Position numbers and translations under genes: made by a program
The notes under the pieces: model-generated
Told to the model about the DNA's origin: nothing
Databases searched by the model: none
Seen by the model: only the letters and a program-made list of their open reading frames with translations
In this document: one piece after another, positions 41,051-49,589 of the stretch
Layout: every line of letters begins with the position of its first letter
How positions within the stretch are numbered: position 1 is the stretch's first letter
From: Cellvibrionales bacterium
GTDB taxonomy: Bacteria > Pseudomonadota > Gammaproteobacteria > Pseudomonadales > JAHEIH01
NCBI GenBank assembly: GCA_024639455.1
Contig: JAHEIH010000005.1
Span: forward strand, 230,434-294,433
DNA length: 64,000 nucleotides
Direction: 5' to 3'

Positions 41051-41838
41051 GACAACGCTTAAAACGTCATTCTTTCGGTTGGGTTTTATTCACCCTTACC
41101 TTATATATGCCGGTGGTGACTCAGGCCACTACTGAAATTACACCGACATACGACCTTAAACGCCCACTTCCGTCAAATTGTTACACACAGGGCTTGAGCC
41201 TAGACCAAGAGGTTATTTGGCTGAGCTGCGGGCAGTATGGCCAATCAAAATTTTTCCAGTTGCTGTCCAGCAACTGGAGCGTCAATTCTGAAACACCACT
41301 ACCCCACCAATGGTTCGCAGAGGGCATTGCCGCTGCAAACGATTCATTGATTTTATTAACGTGGAAAAATCAACTCGTGGCGCGCTTCAATAAGCACGAT
41401 CTTCGCGACATGCGCACCGAACAATTTGCAGGGGAAGCCTGGGGGCTAGCTAATACCAATAACGGAACCTTAATCATCAGTGATGGTAGTAGCGTGCTGC
41501 GCTGGCTAAAGCCCGATGATTTAACAGAGATTAACCGTATCGTTGTCAAAGAGGGCAATCAGCGCGTAGCCAACCTCAACGAACTCGAATGGGTAGGCGC
41601 ACATATCTGGGCCAATGTCTGGCAAAGTGATCGCATCGCCATCATTGACCCATTAACTGGCCAGGTCAACGCCTGGCTGGACTTAACCGAGATAAGCCGC
41701 AACGAGCGCGCGATGGGCGGTGAAGTCCTCAACGGCATTGTTTACATCCCCTCTGAAGAGGCGGTTTACGTCACAGGAAAATGGTGGCAATACGCCTATC
41801 GACTTCCGCTTGATCAATTTTCGCCCAAGGCCTTTTAA
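41047..41838 (+). CDS. Plant-type glutaminyl-peptide cyclotransferase
   Basis: The 263-aa protein has a signal peptide (residues 1-28, VLFTLTLYMPVVTQA) and motifs of the beta-propeller glutaminyl cyclases: CYTQGLSL, WFAEGIAA, LLTWKN, GEAWGLAN, LIISDGSS, LNELEWVGAHIWANVWQSD. This class converts N-terminal glutamine to pyroglutamate. An export signal suggests it acts on periplasmic or secreted proteins. The four-base overlap with the ComFB gene is unusual and is the only functional hint from context. Confidence 0.8.
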   Translation: MRQRLKRHSFGWVLFTLTLYMPVVTQATTEITPTYDLKRPLPSNCYTQGLSLDQEVIWLSCGQYGQSKFFQLLSSNWSVNSETPLPHQWFAEGIAAANDSLILLTWKNQLVARFNKHDLRDMRTEQFAGEAWGLANTNNGTLIISDGSSVLRWLKPDDLTEINRIVVKEGNQRVANLNELEWVGAHIWANVWQSDRIAIIDPLTGQVNAWLDLTEISRNERAMGGEVLNGIVYIPSEEAVYVTGKWWQYAYRLPLDQFSPKAF

Positions 41839-41923
41839 TCTTAGCTTTTCGACCCCATGACTGGTATAGAGAATGACCGGCGGCCTTGCTACAATGCTGA
41901 CTTAGACACAAGGAAAAACCTTA

Positions 41924-44851
41924 ATGAACTGCAGCGTTAACACCCAATTCGAACTGGTACGCCAGAGTACTGTCGACAATCTAGCTATTACCGTCGAGCA
42001 CTATCGCCATCGGACCACCGGTGCTGACCACTATCACTTTGCTAGCGACAGCGATGAAAACGTATTTTTGGTGGCGCTGCGCACCCTGCCAAAAGACTCC
42101 ACTGGCGTAGCCCATATCCTCGAGCACACCGTGTTGTGTGGCAGCGAAAAATACCCCGTGCGCGATCCTTTCTTCATGATGATTCGGCGTTCGCTCAACA
42201 CCTTCATGAACGCCTTTACCAGTAGCGACTGGACGGCCTACCCCTTTGCCAGCCAAAACCGCAAAGACTTCAACAACCTGCTTGATGTCTACCTAGACTC
42301 GGTATTTTTCTCGCGTCTACACGAGCTGGATTTTGCCCAGGAAGGCCACCGTGTCGAGTTTTCTGACACGGATAACCCAGACAGCGATTTGGTATTCAAG
42401 GGCGTCGTCTTTAACGAGATGAAAGGCGCCATGAGTTCGGTGAGCTCAATTCTATGGCACACCCTGTGCGAAGAGTTGTTTAGCGAGACCACCTACCATT
42501 ACAACAGCGGTGGCGAGCCAGCCGACATCCCCAACCTGAGTTATGAGCAGTTACTGGATTTCTACCGCGGTCACTACCACCCCAGCAACGCCATTTTCAT
42601 GACATTTGGCAATATCGCGGCGGCAGAACATCATAGCAAGTTTGAAGCTCAAGTATTACATCGCTTTCCTGAACAAAGCACGCGCTTCTCAGTCAACGAC
42701 GAGCCGCGTTTAACCGCCCCCAAACACGTCGTTCACCCCTACGCGGTCGAACAAGGTGAAGAGGGCGACCTAGCTAACAAAAGCCACGTAGTTCTGGGCT
42801 GGCTGCTGGGCAAGAGCGCTGAATTGGAAGATCTTTTCACCGCCAATTTATTGTCGAGCGTCCTGTTGGACAATTCAGGGTCACCGCTACAACACGCCCT
42901 AGAGAGCAGCAAACTGGGTAACGCGCCCTCGCCGCTTTGCGGCCTTGAAGATTCCAATCGAGAACTCATTTTCGTGTGCGGCTTAGAAGGCTGCAAGGCA
43001 GAAGACAGCGACGCTATTGAGTCGATGGTTCTGCAAGTGCTACAAGATGTGGCGCAGCATGGCGTGCCTCAGGAGCACGTTGAAGCTGTACTTCATCAAC
43101 TGGAGCTTCATCAGCGTGAAATCGGTGGCGACGGCTACCCTTATGGACTGCAAATCATGCTGCAGACGCTAACCGCAGCCACCCACGATGGCGACATTAT
43201 GGCGGTACTGGATATCGAAGACACCCTCGCCAAATTGCGCGAAGACATCAAAGACCCAGACTACATCAAGTCACTAGCGCGTCGCCTGTTGCTCGACAAC
43301 AACCACCGTGTACGCCTCACGCTAGTACCTGACACCGAACTTGCCAGCGCCAAAGAACACGCAGAAGCCGAGCGTTTAGCTGCGATGAAAGGCGAGTTGA
43401 GCGAGGCCGACAAAACCGCTATTGTCGATAAGAGCCACGCCTTAAAAGCGCGCCAGGAAAGCGTCGATGACGACAGTATTCTGCCCAAGGTCACCCTGGA
43501 GGATATCCCGGCAGACATCCGCATCGTCAATGGCGATGTTGTCGGTAGCGATGTTATGCCCATCCATGTTTACGACGCCGGCACTAACGGCCTGTGTTAC
43601 CAGCAAATAGTCGTCCCGCTTCCCGCGCTGAACGATGACGAATTGGCTATCCTACCTTTCTATACCCAAGCGCTGACCGAACTCGGTGTTGGCGACAAAG
43701 ACTACCGCGCCACCCAAGCGTGGCAATCTGCTGTCTGCGGTGGCTTAAATGCCTTCAGCAGCGTGAGGGGGGCAGTGGACGACGTCAACGCGATTTCATC
43801 TTACTTTGTCATGTCATCGAAGGCCCTACAACGCAATCATCGTGCGATGAATGAATTGATGCACGCGACCCTTCACGAAGTAAGATTCGATGAACTTTCG
43901 CGCATTAGAGAACTGGTCGCGCAAACACGCGCCCGCAAGGAGCAAAGCGTCACTGGCAACGGTCACATATTGGCCATGATGGCAGCTTCAGCCGCTTTTA
44001 GCCCAGCCGCCGAAGCCAGTAACCGCGTTAGCGGCCTCCCTGGTATTCAGTTTGTTAAAGCGCTCGATAAACGTCTCGACGATGAGAGCGAATTGCGCGC
44101 CTTTGCCAAGCAACTGCAGCAGATCCATAACAAAGTCATCGCCCAATCGCGCCGCATATTGTTAGTGTGCGAGGCCGAGCACCGCAGTACCTGTCTCGAT
44201 GCTGTCAATACTCAATGGCAAGCCAACAGCCCTGACGGCAGCCTTGATACGGCATTGAGTCTGTCGACAGACCACCAACCCCACAATCAACTGTGGATGA
44301 CCAACACCCAGGTCAATTTCTGCGCCGTGGCGTATGAAACAGTTCCTGTTGACCACCCCGATGCAGCCGCATTGAGTGTATTGGGGCCCTTCCTGCGCAA
44401 CGGATACCTGCATCGTGCTATCCGTGAGCAAGGTGGTGCCTACGGTGGAGGTGCCAGCCAGGATTCAAGTATTGCCACGTTCCGATTCTTTAGTTACCGC
44501 GACCCACGCATCGAGGGCACGCTGGAAGACTTCGACAAGTCGCTCGATTGGTTACATAACAGTGATCACAGCGCCCAGGCCCTAGAAGAGGCCGTACTTG
44601 GCGTTATTGGCAGCATGGACAAACCGGGCTCTCCCGCCGGCGAGGCCAAGCAGGCTTTCCAAAACCTATTGTTCAACCGCTCTGATGAGCAACGTCGACG
44701 TTTCCGCCAACGTATTGTCAGCGTTGGCATAGAGGATTTGCGCCGTGTCGCCAAGACCTACTTTACACCCGAGAGACGCAGCGCTGCCGTGATCAGTCAA
44801 TCAGGTAGCGCCGATAAGGTTCCCAGTCACTATACCCACTACAAACTGTAA
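41924..44851 (+). CDS. M16 family zinc metalloprotease (presequence-protease-like)
   Basis: The 975-aa protein is an M16C-type peptidasome. The inverted zinc motif H64-ILE-H68 (HILEHTVLCGSEKYPVRDPF) and a downstream glutamate in VFNEMKGAMSS are present. It has the double-domain layout of PreP/insulysin proteases, with the second half inactive. It probably degrades peptides in the cytoplasm, as no signal peptide is visible. ACAAGGAAAAACCTTA precedes the ATG. The stop overlaps the next gene by one base (TAATG). Confidence 0.9.
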   Translation: MNCSVNTQFELVRQSTVDNLAITVEHYRHRTTGADHYHFASDSDENVFLVALRTLPKDSTGVAHILEHTVLCGSEKYPVRDPFFMMIRRSLNTFMNAFTSSDWTAYPFASQNRKDFNNLLDVYLDSVFFSRLHELDFAQEGHRVEFSDTDNPDSDLVFKGVVFNEMKGAMSSVSSILWHTLCEELFSETTYHYNSGGEPADIPNLSYEQLLDFYRGHYHPSNAIFMTFGNIAAAEHHSKFEAQVLHRFPEQSTRFSVNDEPRLTAPKHVVHPYAVEQGEEGDLANKSHVVLGWLLGKSAELEDLFTANLLSSVLLDNSGSPLQHALESSKLGNAPSPLCGLEDSNRELIFVCGLEGCKAEDSDAIESMVLQVLQDVAQHGVPQEHVEAVLHQLELHQREIGGDGYPYGLQIMLQTLTAATHDGDIMAVLDIEDTLAKLREDIKDPDYIKSLARRLLLDNNHRVRLTLVPDTELASAKEHAEAERLAAMKGELSEADKTAIVDKSHALKARQESVDDDSILPKVTLEDIPADIRIVNGDVVGSDVMPIHVYDAGTNGLCYQQIVVPLPALNDDELAILPFYTQALTELGVGDKDYRATQAWQSAVCGGLNAFSSVRGAVDDVNAISSYFVMSSKALQRNHRAMNELMHATLHEVRFDELSRIRELVAQTRARKEQSVTGNGHILAMMAASAAFSPAAEASNRVSGLPGIQFVKALDKRLDDESELRAFAKQLQQIHNKVIAQSRRILLVCEAEHRSTCLDAVNTQWQANSPDGSLDTALSLSTDHQPHNQLWMTNTQVNFCAVAYETVPVDHPDAAALSVLGPFLRNGYLHRAIREQGGAYGGGASQDSSIATFRFFSYRDPRIEGTLEDFDKSLDWLHNSDHSAQALEEAVLGVIGSMDKPGSPAGEAKQAFQNLLFNRSDEQRRRFRQRIVSVGIEDLRRVAKTYFTPERRSAAVISQSGSADKVPSHYTHYKL

Positions 44852-45489
44852 TGGAGGCCCGCCCTCGTCTTATCGAAAACCACGATGACCTCAACGAGGG
44901 TCTCGACCACCTGTGCCATATTGAATCAACCTTCACTATGGCGCGGGATCTTTGCTCCCCGTTAGACCTGCGTCGCCAAGACGATGGCTTTGAACGACTG
45001 TTGTCGGCTATCGTCAGCCAACAACTGAGTGTCGCCGCTGCACGCACAATTTGGCAACGGGTAGTGGACGCCGGAGCCACCACCCCAGCGACCATTCACG
45101 CAGCCAACGATGAAGACCTCAGACAGTTGGGCTTATCAAAACAAAAAATTAGTTACGCCCGCTCTTTGGCCGCCGCCAATATTGATTTTCCAGCGCTACG
45201 CCAAATGGGCAGCCAAGACGTCATTGATACACTAACTCAGGTAAAAGGTGTTGGCGTTTGGACGGCAGAAATTTACGCCATGTTTTCGCTTGGCCATGCC
45301 GATGTGTTTGCCCACAACGATCTGGCCCTGCAGGAAGGCACCAAGATGTTATTCGGCTTGGATGATCGCCCAACCTTAAAAGAGATGCGCACCATCGCTG
45401 CACAATGGCAGCCATGGCGCGCTGTAGCCGCCCGACTACTCTGGGCCTATTACGGCCACTGCAAATCGCGCCCGGGCGTTAACGCTTAA
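44851..45489 (+). CDS. DNA-3-methyladenine glycosylase II (AlkA/Mag-like)
   Basis: This 212-aa HhH-GPD base-excision repair enzyme removes alkylated purines. The helix-hairpin-helix segment is LTQVKGVGVWTAEIYAMFSLG, followed by the catalytic aspartate D157 in VFAHNDLALQEG. It has no N-terminal AlkA domain, so it is the short Mag-like form. Its ATG begins at the last base of the M16 protease stop, implying cotranslation. Its 3' end overlaps the convergent Spy-like gene by 4 bases. Confidence 0.9.
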   Translation: MEARPRLIENHDDLNEGLDHLCHIESTFTMARDLCSPLDLRRQDDGFERLLSAIVSQQLSVAAARTIWQRVVDAGATTPATIHAANDEDLRQLGLSKQKISYARSLAAANIDFPALRQMGSQDVIDTLTQVKGVGVWTAEIYAMFSLGHADVFAHNDLALQEGTKMLFGLDDRPTLKEMRTIAAQWQPWRAVAARLLWAYYGHCKSRPGVNA

Positions 45490-45995
45490 TCTTGCTTGTC
45501 TAGATGATGCTTGCCCGAGTGCTCGCGTTCATGCTCTGACTGGCGATCCTCTTTACGACGCTCCATTTTTTCTTTCCAGCGCTCAGCGCGAGACTCATGC
45601 ATGGCGGTGAATTTAACGCGTTGTTCCTCGTTCAAACTACTGTAAAAAACATGATAGGCCTCGGCGTGACGATAGGCTTTTTCACCGGCTTCACGACCAA
45701 TGTCCGCCACAATACGTTGTGCTTTCTCGCTATCAAAACTGTCTTGCTGAGCCACGGCAATCAGTTCCTTGTACACATCGCGTTGCGCTTTGCGATCCTG
45801 TTTTGGATGATGCGCTTGCCGCATCGCATCAAACAGCCCACGCTGCTCTTCATTTAGCTCAAGCACTTTGACCATATGCTCACCGCGATTGTGCATGCCT
45901 TCGTTGCCATGGTGCATGGCCGATGCCGTCAGCACGTAAGCACTCGCACTCAACAAAACGCCTGCCGATATCACTTTTATCCATGTTGATGTCAT
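45486..45995 (-). CDS. Spy/CpxP-like periplasmic protein
   Basis: The 169-aa protein has a signal peptide (MTSTWIKVISAGVLLSASAYVLTASA) and a helical, highly charged mature part with two LTxxQ-type motifs (LELNEEQRGLF and SLNEEQRVKF). Those motifs define the Spy/CpxP periplasmic chaperone-like family. The C-terminus is rich in Lys, Arg, Glu and His, including SEHEREHSGKHHLDK, so it may bind metal. It is monocistronic, with an AT-rich 184-base region upstream. A function in envelope stress is inferred from the family only. Confidence 0.78.
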   Translation of the reverse strand: MTSTWIKVISAGVLLSASAYVLTASAMHHGNEGMHNRGEHMVKVLELNEEQRGLFDAMRQAHHPKQDRKAQRDVYKELIAVAQQDSFDSEKAQRIVADIGREAGEKAYRHAEAYHVFYSSLNEEQRVKFTAMHESRAERWKEKMERRKEDRQSEHEREHSGKHHLDKQD

Positions 45996-46179
45996 AAATC
46001 ACCTCGAGTGGTTGGGTTATCGTGACGTCACAATAGGATAATTCGACTGAATATCAGCTGAATGGTTTTTAATACATTTGATTATTTAAAAAACACTTCT
46101 ATTATTAATTCGTAATAACAATGTCATATTTGTAGGCAACACTCTGAGCACCTACTAGAAATGGATAGGATGGAAAAAA

Positions 46180-46338
46180 ATGGAAAATTTAGAACTTAAT
46201 GAACTGTGCAGCCGCAAGCTGTTAGATATGTACCAAAAAGCCGAAGCGGCCAACCTAAAGTCAGCAATCGAAGCTGAATTGATGAAACGCGAGCACTTTA
46301 TCTCAACAATCAACAACCCCGCTTCTAAACACCGCTAG
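46180..46338 (+). CDS. Small helical protein of 52 aa, unknown function
   Basis: An open frame starts with ATG at 46180 and opens MENLELNELCSRKLL; it ends HR at 46338. The frame is a single amphipathic, mostly alpha-helical stretch with balanced Lys and Glu (DMYQKAEAANLKSAIEAEL). AGGA lies 9 bases upstream of the start. The stop overlaps the convergent recX stop by 4 bases. It has plausible codon use and a Shine-Dalgarno, but I recognise no family, and it could be non-coding. Confidence 0.5.
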   Translation: MENLELNELCSRKLLDMYQKAEAANLKSAIEAELMKREHFISTINNPASKHR

Positions 46339-46787
46339 ATCAGTCGGAACACCTGTTCCGACGTAAACCCCCGATATTGTAAAAATCTCGCCCGCTTAGC
46401 TTTTTCGGCTGGGCTGGCTGCTTTGTCTGGACCAAACTTCTTAGTCATTACCCGTTCAGCTTGCTCTCGCCAGTAGGTATCCGACGGATCGACATAGGCC
46501 TCAATCAGCATTTGGCTTACGCCTTTTTGTTTGAGTTCCTGCATAATACGCAACGGCCCTTTACCACTGTTTGAGCGATAGTTTACAAAGGATTCTACGA
46601 AACGCTCATCGGATTGCAGCCCCTCTTCTTCAAGGCGGACCAACTGCTGTTCAACGATGTCGGGAAAGGGAAAGCGACGTAGTAATTTATCGCTCAGTTC
46701 GCGCCGGGTATGCTCCCGACGCGCAAGAAGATCCATCGCCGCGAGACGAACGTCGCGCGGCGTGGTATCGATATTATCCAGCGACAT
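46335..46787 (-). CDS. recX: Regulatory protein RecX
   Basis: RecX binds RecA filaments and limits recombinase activity. The protein is about 150 aa from the ATG at 46787, which overlaps the recA end by 14 bases; a TTG at 46811 is also in frame. The RecX helical repeats are seen: [47 protein letters not shown], and a third repeat near [25 protein letters not shown]. It is in the recA-recX operon and should be SOS-induced with it. Confidence 0.93.
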   Translation of the reverse strand: MSLDNIDTTPRDVRLAAMDLLARREHTRRELSDKLLRRFPFPDIVEQQLVRLEEEGLQSDERFVESFVNYRSNSGKGPLRIMQELKQKGVSQMLIEAYVDPSDTYWREQAERVMTKKFGPDKAASPAEKAKRARFLQYRGFTSEQVFRLI

Positions 46788-47814
46788 CCGCGTCAGCTTC
46801 AGGCGTTTCAACCAACTTGGGCTTGCTGGTCACTAATAAACGCGCGCGAATTTGATCCTCGATCTCTTTGGCAATGTCGGGGTGTTCATTTAAGTAGCGC
46901 GCAGCATTGGCTTTACCCTGACCGATTTTATCGCCTTTATAGCTATACCAAGCACCGGCCTTATCTACCAAGCCTTCTTTCACGCCCAGATCGATAACCT
47001 CACCCAAGCGGTAGATGCCCTTGCCGTACAAAATTTGGAACTCGGCTTGTTTGAACGGGGGCGCCACTTTGTTTTTCACCACTTTAACGCGGGTCTCATT
47101 GCCGATGATTTCTTCGCCATCCTTCACTGAACCAATGCGACGGATATCCAAACGCACCGATGAATAGAATTTCAACGCATTACCACCAGTGGTAGTCTCA
47201 GGGTTGCCGAACATTACGCCGATTTTCATGCGGATCTGGTTAATAAAGATCGCCAAACAGCCGCTATTTTTGATGTTACCGGTAATTTTACGCAGCGCCT
47301 GAGACATCAAACGCGCCTGCAGACCTACGTGGTGATCGCCCATCTCGCCATCGATCTCGGCTTTGGGGGTCAATGCCGCCACCGAGTCGATAACGATGAT
47401 ATCGATCGCACCCGAGCGCACCAGCATATCGGCCACTTCTAGGGCCTGCTCACCGGTGTCTGGCTGAGATACGATAAGGTCATCGACGTTTACGCCCAGC
47501 TTTTCTGCGTAAATCGGATCAAGCGCGTGCTCGGCGTCGATAAATGCGGCGGTACCGCCGGTCTTCTGGCATTCGGCAATCGCTTGTAGCGTCAAGGTGG
47601 TTTTACCCGACGATTCAGGACCGTAGATCTCAACAATACGACCGCGGGGTAAACCGCCTACACCCAACGCGATATCCAAACCCAACGAACCCGTCGAAAC
47701 AGCCGGAATAGCCACCTGCTCACGGTCGCCCATACGCATTACGGTGCCTTTACCAAAGTGGCGTTCAATTTGAGTCAGTGCTGCCTTAAGCGCTTGTTGC
47801 TTATTAGAATCCAT
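46774..47814 (-). CDS. recA: Recombinase A
   Basis: RecA performs homologous recombination and activates LexA autocleavage in the SOS response. The 346-aa product from the ATG at 47814 opens [17 protein letters not shown]. Walker A GPESSGKT is at residues 65-72, and the L1/L2 loop region is seen in [25 protein letters not shown] lies 7 bases upstream of the start; an ATG at 47829 is less likely. It is preceded by a LexA box and followed by recX. Confidence 0.97.
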   Translation of the reverse strand: MDSNKQQALKAALTQIERHFGKGTVMRMGDREQVAIPAVSTGSLGLDIALGVGGLPRGRIVEIYGPESSGKTTLTLQAIAECQKTGGTAAFIDAEHALDPIYAEKLGVNVDDLIVSQPDTGEQALEVADMLVRSGAIDIIVIDSVAALTPKAEIDGEMGDHHVGLQARLMSQALRKITGNIKNSGCLAIFINQIRMKIGVMFGNPETTTGGNALKFYSSVRLDIRRIGSVKDGEEIIGNETRVKVVKNKVAPPFKQAEFQILYGKGIYRLGEVIDLGVKEGLVDKAGAWYSYKGDKIGQGKANAARYLNEHPDIAKEIEDQIRARLLVTSKPKLVETPEADADVAG

Positions 47815-47860
47815 GATCTTCTCCGACATTTATTGTGGGCTTGTGATTACAATAGCCAAC

Positions 47861-47889
47861 ATTCTAAACACAAAACACTGTACAAACAA
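47861..47889 (-). promoter_or_regulatory. Predicted recA promoter
   Basis: On the minus strand TTGTTT (bases 47884-47889) and TAGAAT (47861-47866) are 17 bp apart and lie upstream of the recA ATG at 47814. The -10 is good, the -35 weak. The LexA box overlaps the -35 element, as expected for repression. Confidence 0.5.
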
Positions 47890-47893
47890 ACAG
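47878..47893. promoter_or_regulatory. LexA (SOS) box upstream of recA
   Basis: The 16-bp palindrome CTGT-N8-ACAG, set in TACTGTTTG...TACAGTG on the minus strand, matches the gammaproteobacterial LexA consensus CTG-N10-CAG exactly in the arms. It sits about 65-80 bases upstream of the recA start. SOS control of recA and recX follows by inference from the family. Confidence 0.85.
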
Positions 47894-47913
47894 TATTTTT
47901 AAAAATTGTGTGA

Positions 47914-49278
47914 CTAAGGGTTTACGGTGCCCATTCCGAGGGGAATTTGTATATGAAAGGTGGTGCCGAGTTGTACATCCGACGTCACCGCGATTTGGCC
48001 TTTGTGCCGTTCGCTGATGATGTAGTGGCTGAATGAAAGCGGGATACAACAGCTATCCTCACTCTGATCGTTGAGGAAGAAGGGCTCGAAAATCTGCTGT
48101 TGTTGGTCACCAGTAAGCCCGCGGCCGTTGTGATGGATACGCATCCAGATCGCTTCGTAGCACTCCATGATCTCGATTTGAATTTCCGACGGGCGCTCTT
48201 TACCATTGCTTTCCATGGCACGCAGACTGTGGCGGAAGATACCCAAGATGGCCTGTTGTAATTCGGTACCCGCACAGACTAATTTCGGCAGCGGTTCTTC
48301 GTAATTGCGCACAATACTAATCTGCTTGAAACTTAAGCCGCGTGGTTCTTCCAATAACTCGGCGCCCAGCTCAATACTGTGATCCATCAGTTCGCGCACG
48401 TCCAACGCCTGCATGTCGCTCTCGCCTTTGGCAGCGAAACTCAACAGATTAGAGATCACCGCCCGCGCTTGTTCTACACGACCTACGGCGTGGCGTAGTT
48501 GCTCAACTTGCGTGCCCTGGCCTTCAATCTTACTAGCAACGCCCTTGATGTCTTCCGCCAGTACTTGCAAGGGTTGATCAATATCGCGCGCCATGGTGGC
48601 GGCAAACTCACCCATGGTCGACATACGATCGCGCTGCACCAACATATTTTCCGCAATAATCCGCTCGGTCACATCGTGGATCAAAATCACAATGCCGCCA
48701 TTGTTCGCATCGCTCAGTGGATATACCGTAATGTCATAGTAAAAGCGGCCGCGCTGGCTGTGCTTAATATCGATAGTATTACGATGACTAATCACCCCTT
48801 CCAGCTGTCGTTTGTTGAGGCTGATGGTGGGATAAACGTCCCACAGATCTCGTCCCAGGGCTTCATCTCTCGCCACATCCGTCAACTTGGCGGCGTGATC
48901 ATTCCAGCGGGTCACCTTCATGTGCTTGTCTAAACCGATCAAAGACAGCGGCATAGACTCGAGAACATCTCGAATGTAACCTTCCGAAAACAGCAGTTGA
49001 TCGGTGGTGGCTTGTAGGTCGCGAGTGCGTTCGCGAACGCGCTCTTCTAGGACTTCATGCATTTCGTGCAACTTGGCGTTGGACTTGCGGACGCGGCGCT
49101 GAACCACTATTAGCACGATACAAGCGATCACCAGCAAAATGATCAACACCCCCCCAGTAAAGTTGGCGACGTACTGCCAGATCGTTTCGCCATTCTCGTC
49201 TTTAAAGTTGTCGATAAAGGCTGCTTGGGCAAAACTCGGTAGCAGTAACAACAGCAGCGCAGTGAGGCGGTAGGTCAT
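47914..49278 (-). CDS. PAS-containing histidine-kinase-like protein, degenerate catalytic core
   Basis: The 454-aa protein has a signal peptide (MTYRLTALLLLLLPSFAQA), a membrane helix (GGVLIILLVIACIVLIVV, about residues 43-60), a coiled coil, a PAS domain (about 80-200), and a HisKA/HATPase-like region. In the H-box the usual AHEINQPL is ARDIDQPL, so the phosphoacceptor position is R231. The N-box asparagines (QAILGIFRHSLRAM), the G1 aspartate (HHNGRGLT) and the glycine-rich G2 loop (SCCIPLSFSHYII) are also altered. The F box (IFEPFF) remains. It is therefore probably a non-catalytic sensor or scaffold. It lies directly upstream of recA, on the same strand. An ATG at 49323 is possible but precedes the signal peptide. 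Confidence 0.8.
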   Translation of the reverse strand: MTYRLTALLLLLLPSFAQAAFIDNFKDENGETIWQYVANFTGGVLIILLVIACIVLIVVQRRVRKSNAKLHEMHEVLEERVRERTRDLQATTDQLLFSEGYIRDVLESMPLSLIGLDKHMKVTRWNDHAAKLTDVARDEALGRDLWDVYPTISLNKRQLEGVISHRNTIDIKHSQRGRFYYDITVYPLSDANNGGIVILIHDVTERIIAENMLVQRDRMSTMGEFAATMARDIDQPLQVLAEDIKGVASKIEGQGTQVEQLRHAVGRVEQARAVISNLLSFAAKGESDMQALDVRELMDHSIELGAELLEEPRGLSFKQISIVRNYEEPLPKLVCAGTELQQAILGIFRHSLRAMESNGKERPSEIQIEIMECYEAIWMRIHHNGRGLTGDQQQQIFEPFFLNDQSEDSCCIPLSFSHYIISERHKGQIAVTSDVQLGTTFHIQIPLGMGTVNP

Positions 49279-49348
49279 CGCGGTGGCATCCTGAAAAGCA
49301 AAACCGCAGTGTAGCAAAAACACGCCGATGTCTCAGCAAAAACGCAGG

Positions 49349-49543
49349 TCACACCTCGACATCGATGTGCTGAAATCCATCGTCATTGTCTTCGTCATTG
49401 CGCCGTTGTTGCTGTTCTCGCTGCGGCGGCTGATCCGAGTGTTCGGAAGCGGGTTGAATGCGGCGCGAGCGATACGGCTTAAGCGGTCGCTCGGCGGGAG
49501 ATGTTTTATTCGGTGGCAACACCGGCGGGTTTAACTGAGTCAT
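49349..49543 (-). CDS. Small charged, proline-rich protein of unknown function (64 aa)
   Basis: This short gene has an excellent ribosome-binding site, GCGGAGGAAAAGCT directly before the ATG. The product opens MTQLNPPVLPPNKTSPAERP and continues with repeated glutamine, arginine and acidic residues, so it is likely disordered. It has no recognised domain and no signal peptide. It sits between cysG and the PAS-protein gene, on their strand. I consider it real because of the Shine-Dalgarno; a competing plus-strand frame over the same bases lacks one. Confidence 0.6.
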   Translation of the reverse strand: MTQLNPPVLPPNKTSPAERPLKPYRSRRIQPASEHSDQPPQREQQQRRNDEDNDDGFQHIDVEV

Positions 49544-49589
49544 AGCTTTTCCTCCGCGTTGCTATAAGCATAGACTACGGGGTGAAAAG

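Noticed and set aside
49328..49534. Plus-strand 68-codon frame between the PAS-protein gene and cysG
   Set aside because: It has no ribosome-binding site and lies opposite the better supported 64-aa minus-strand gene.
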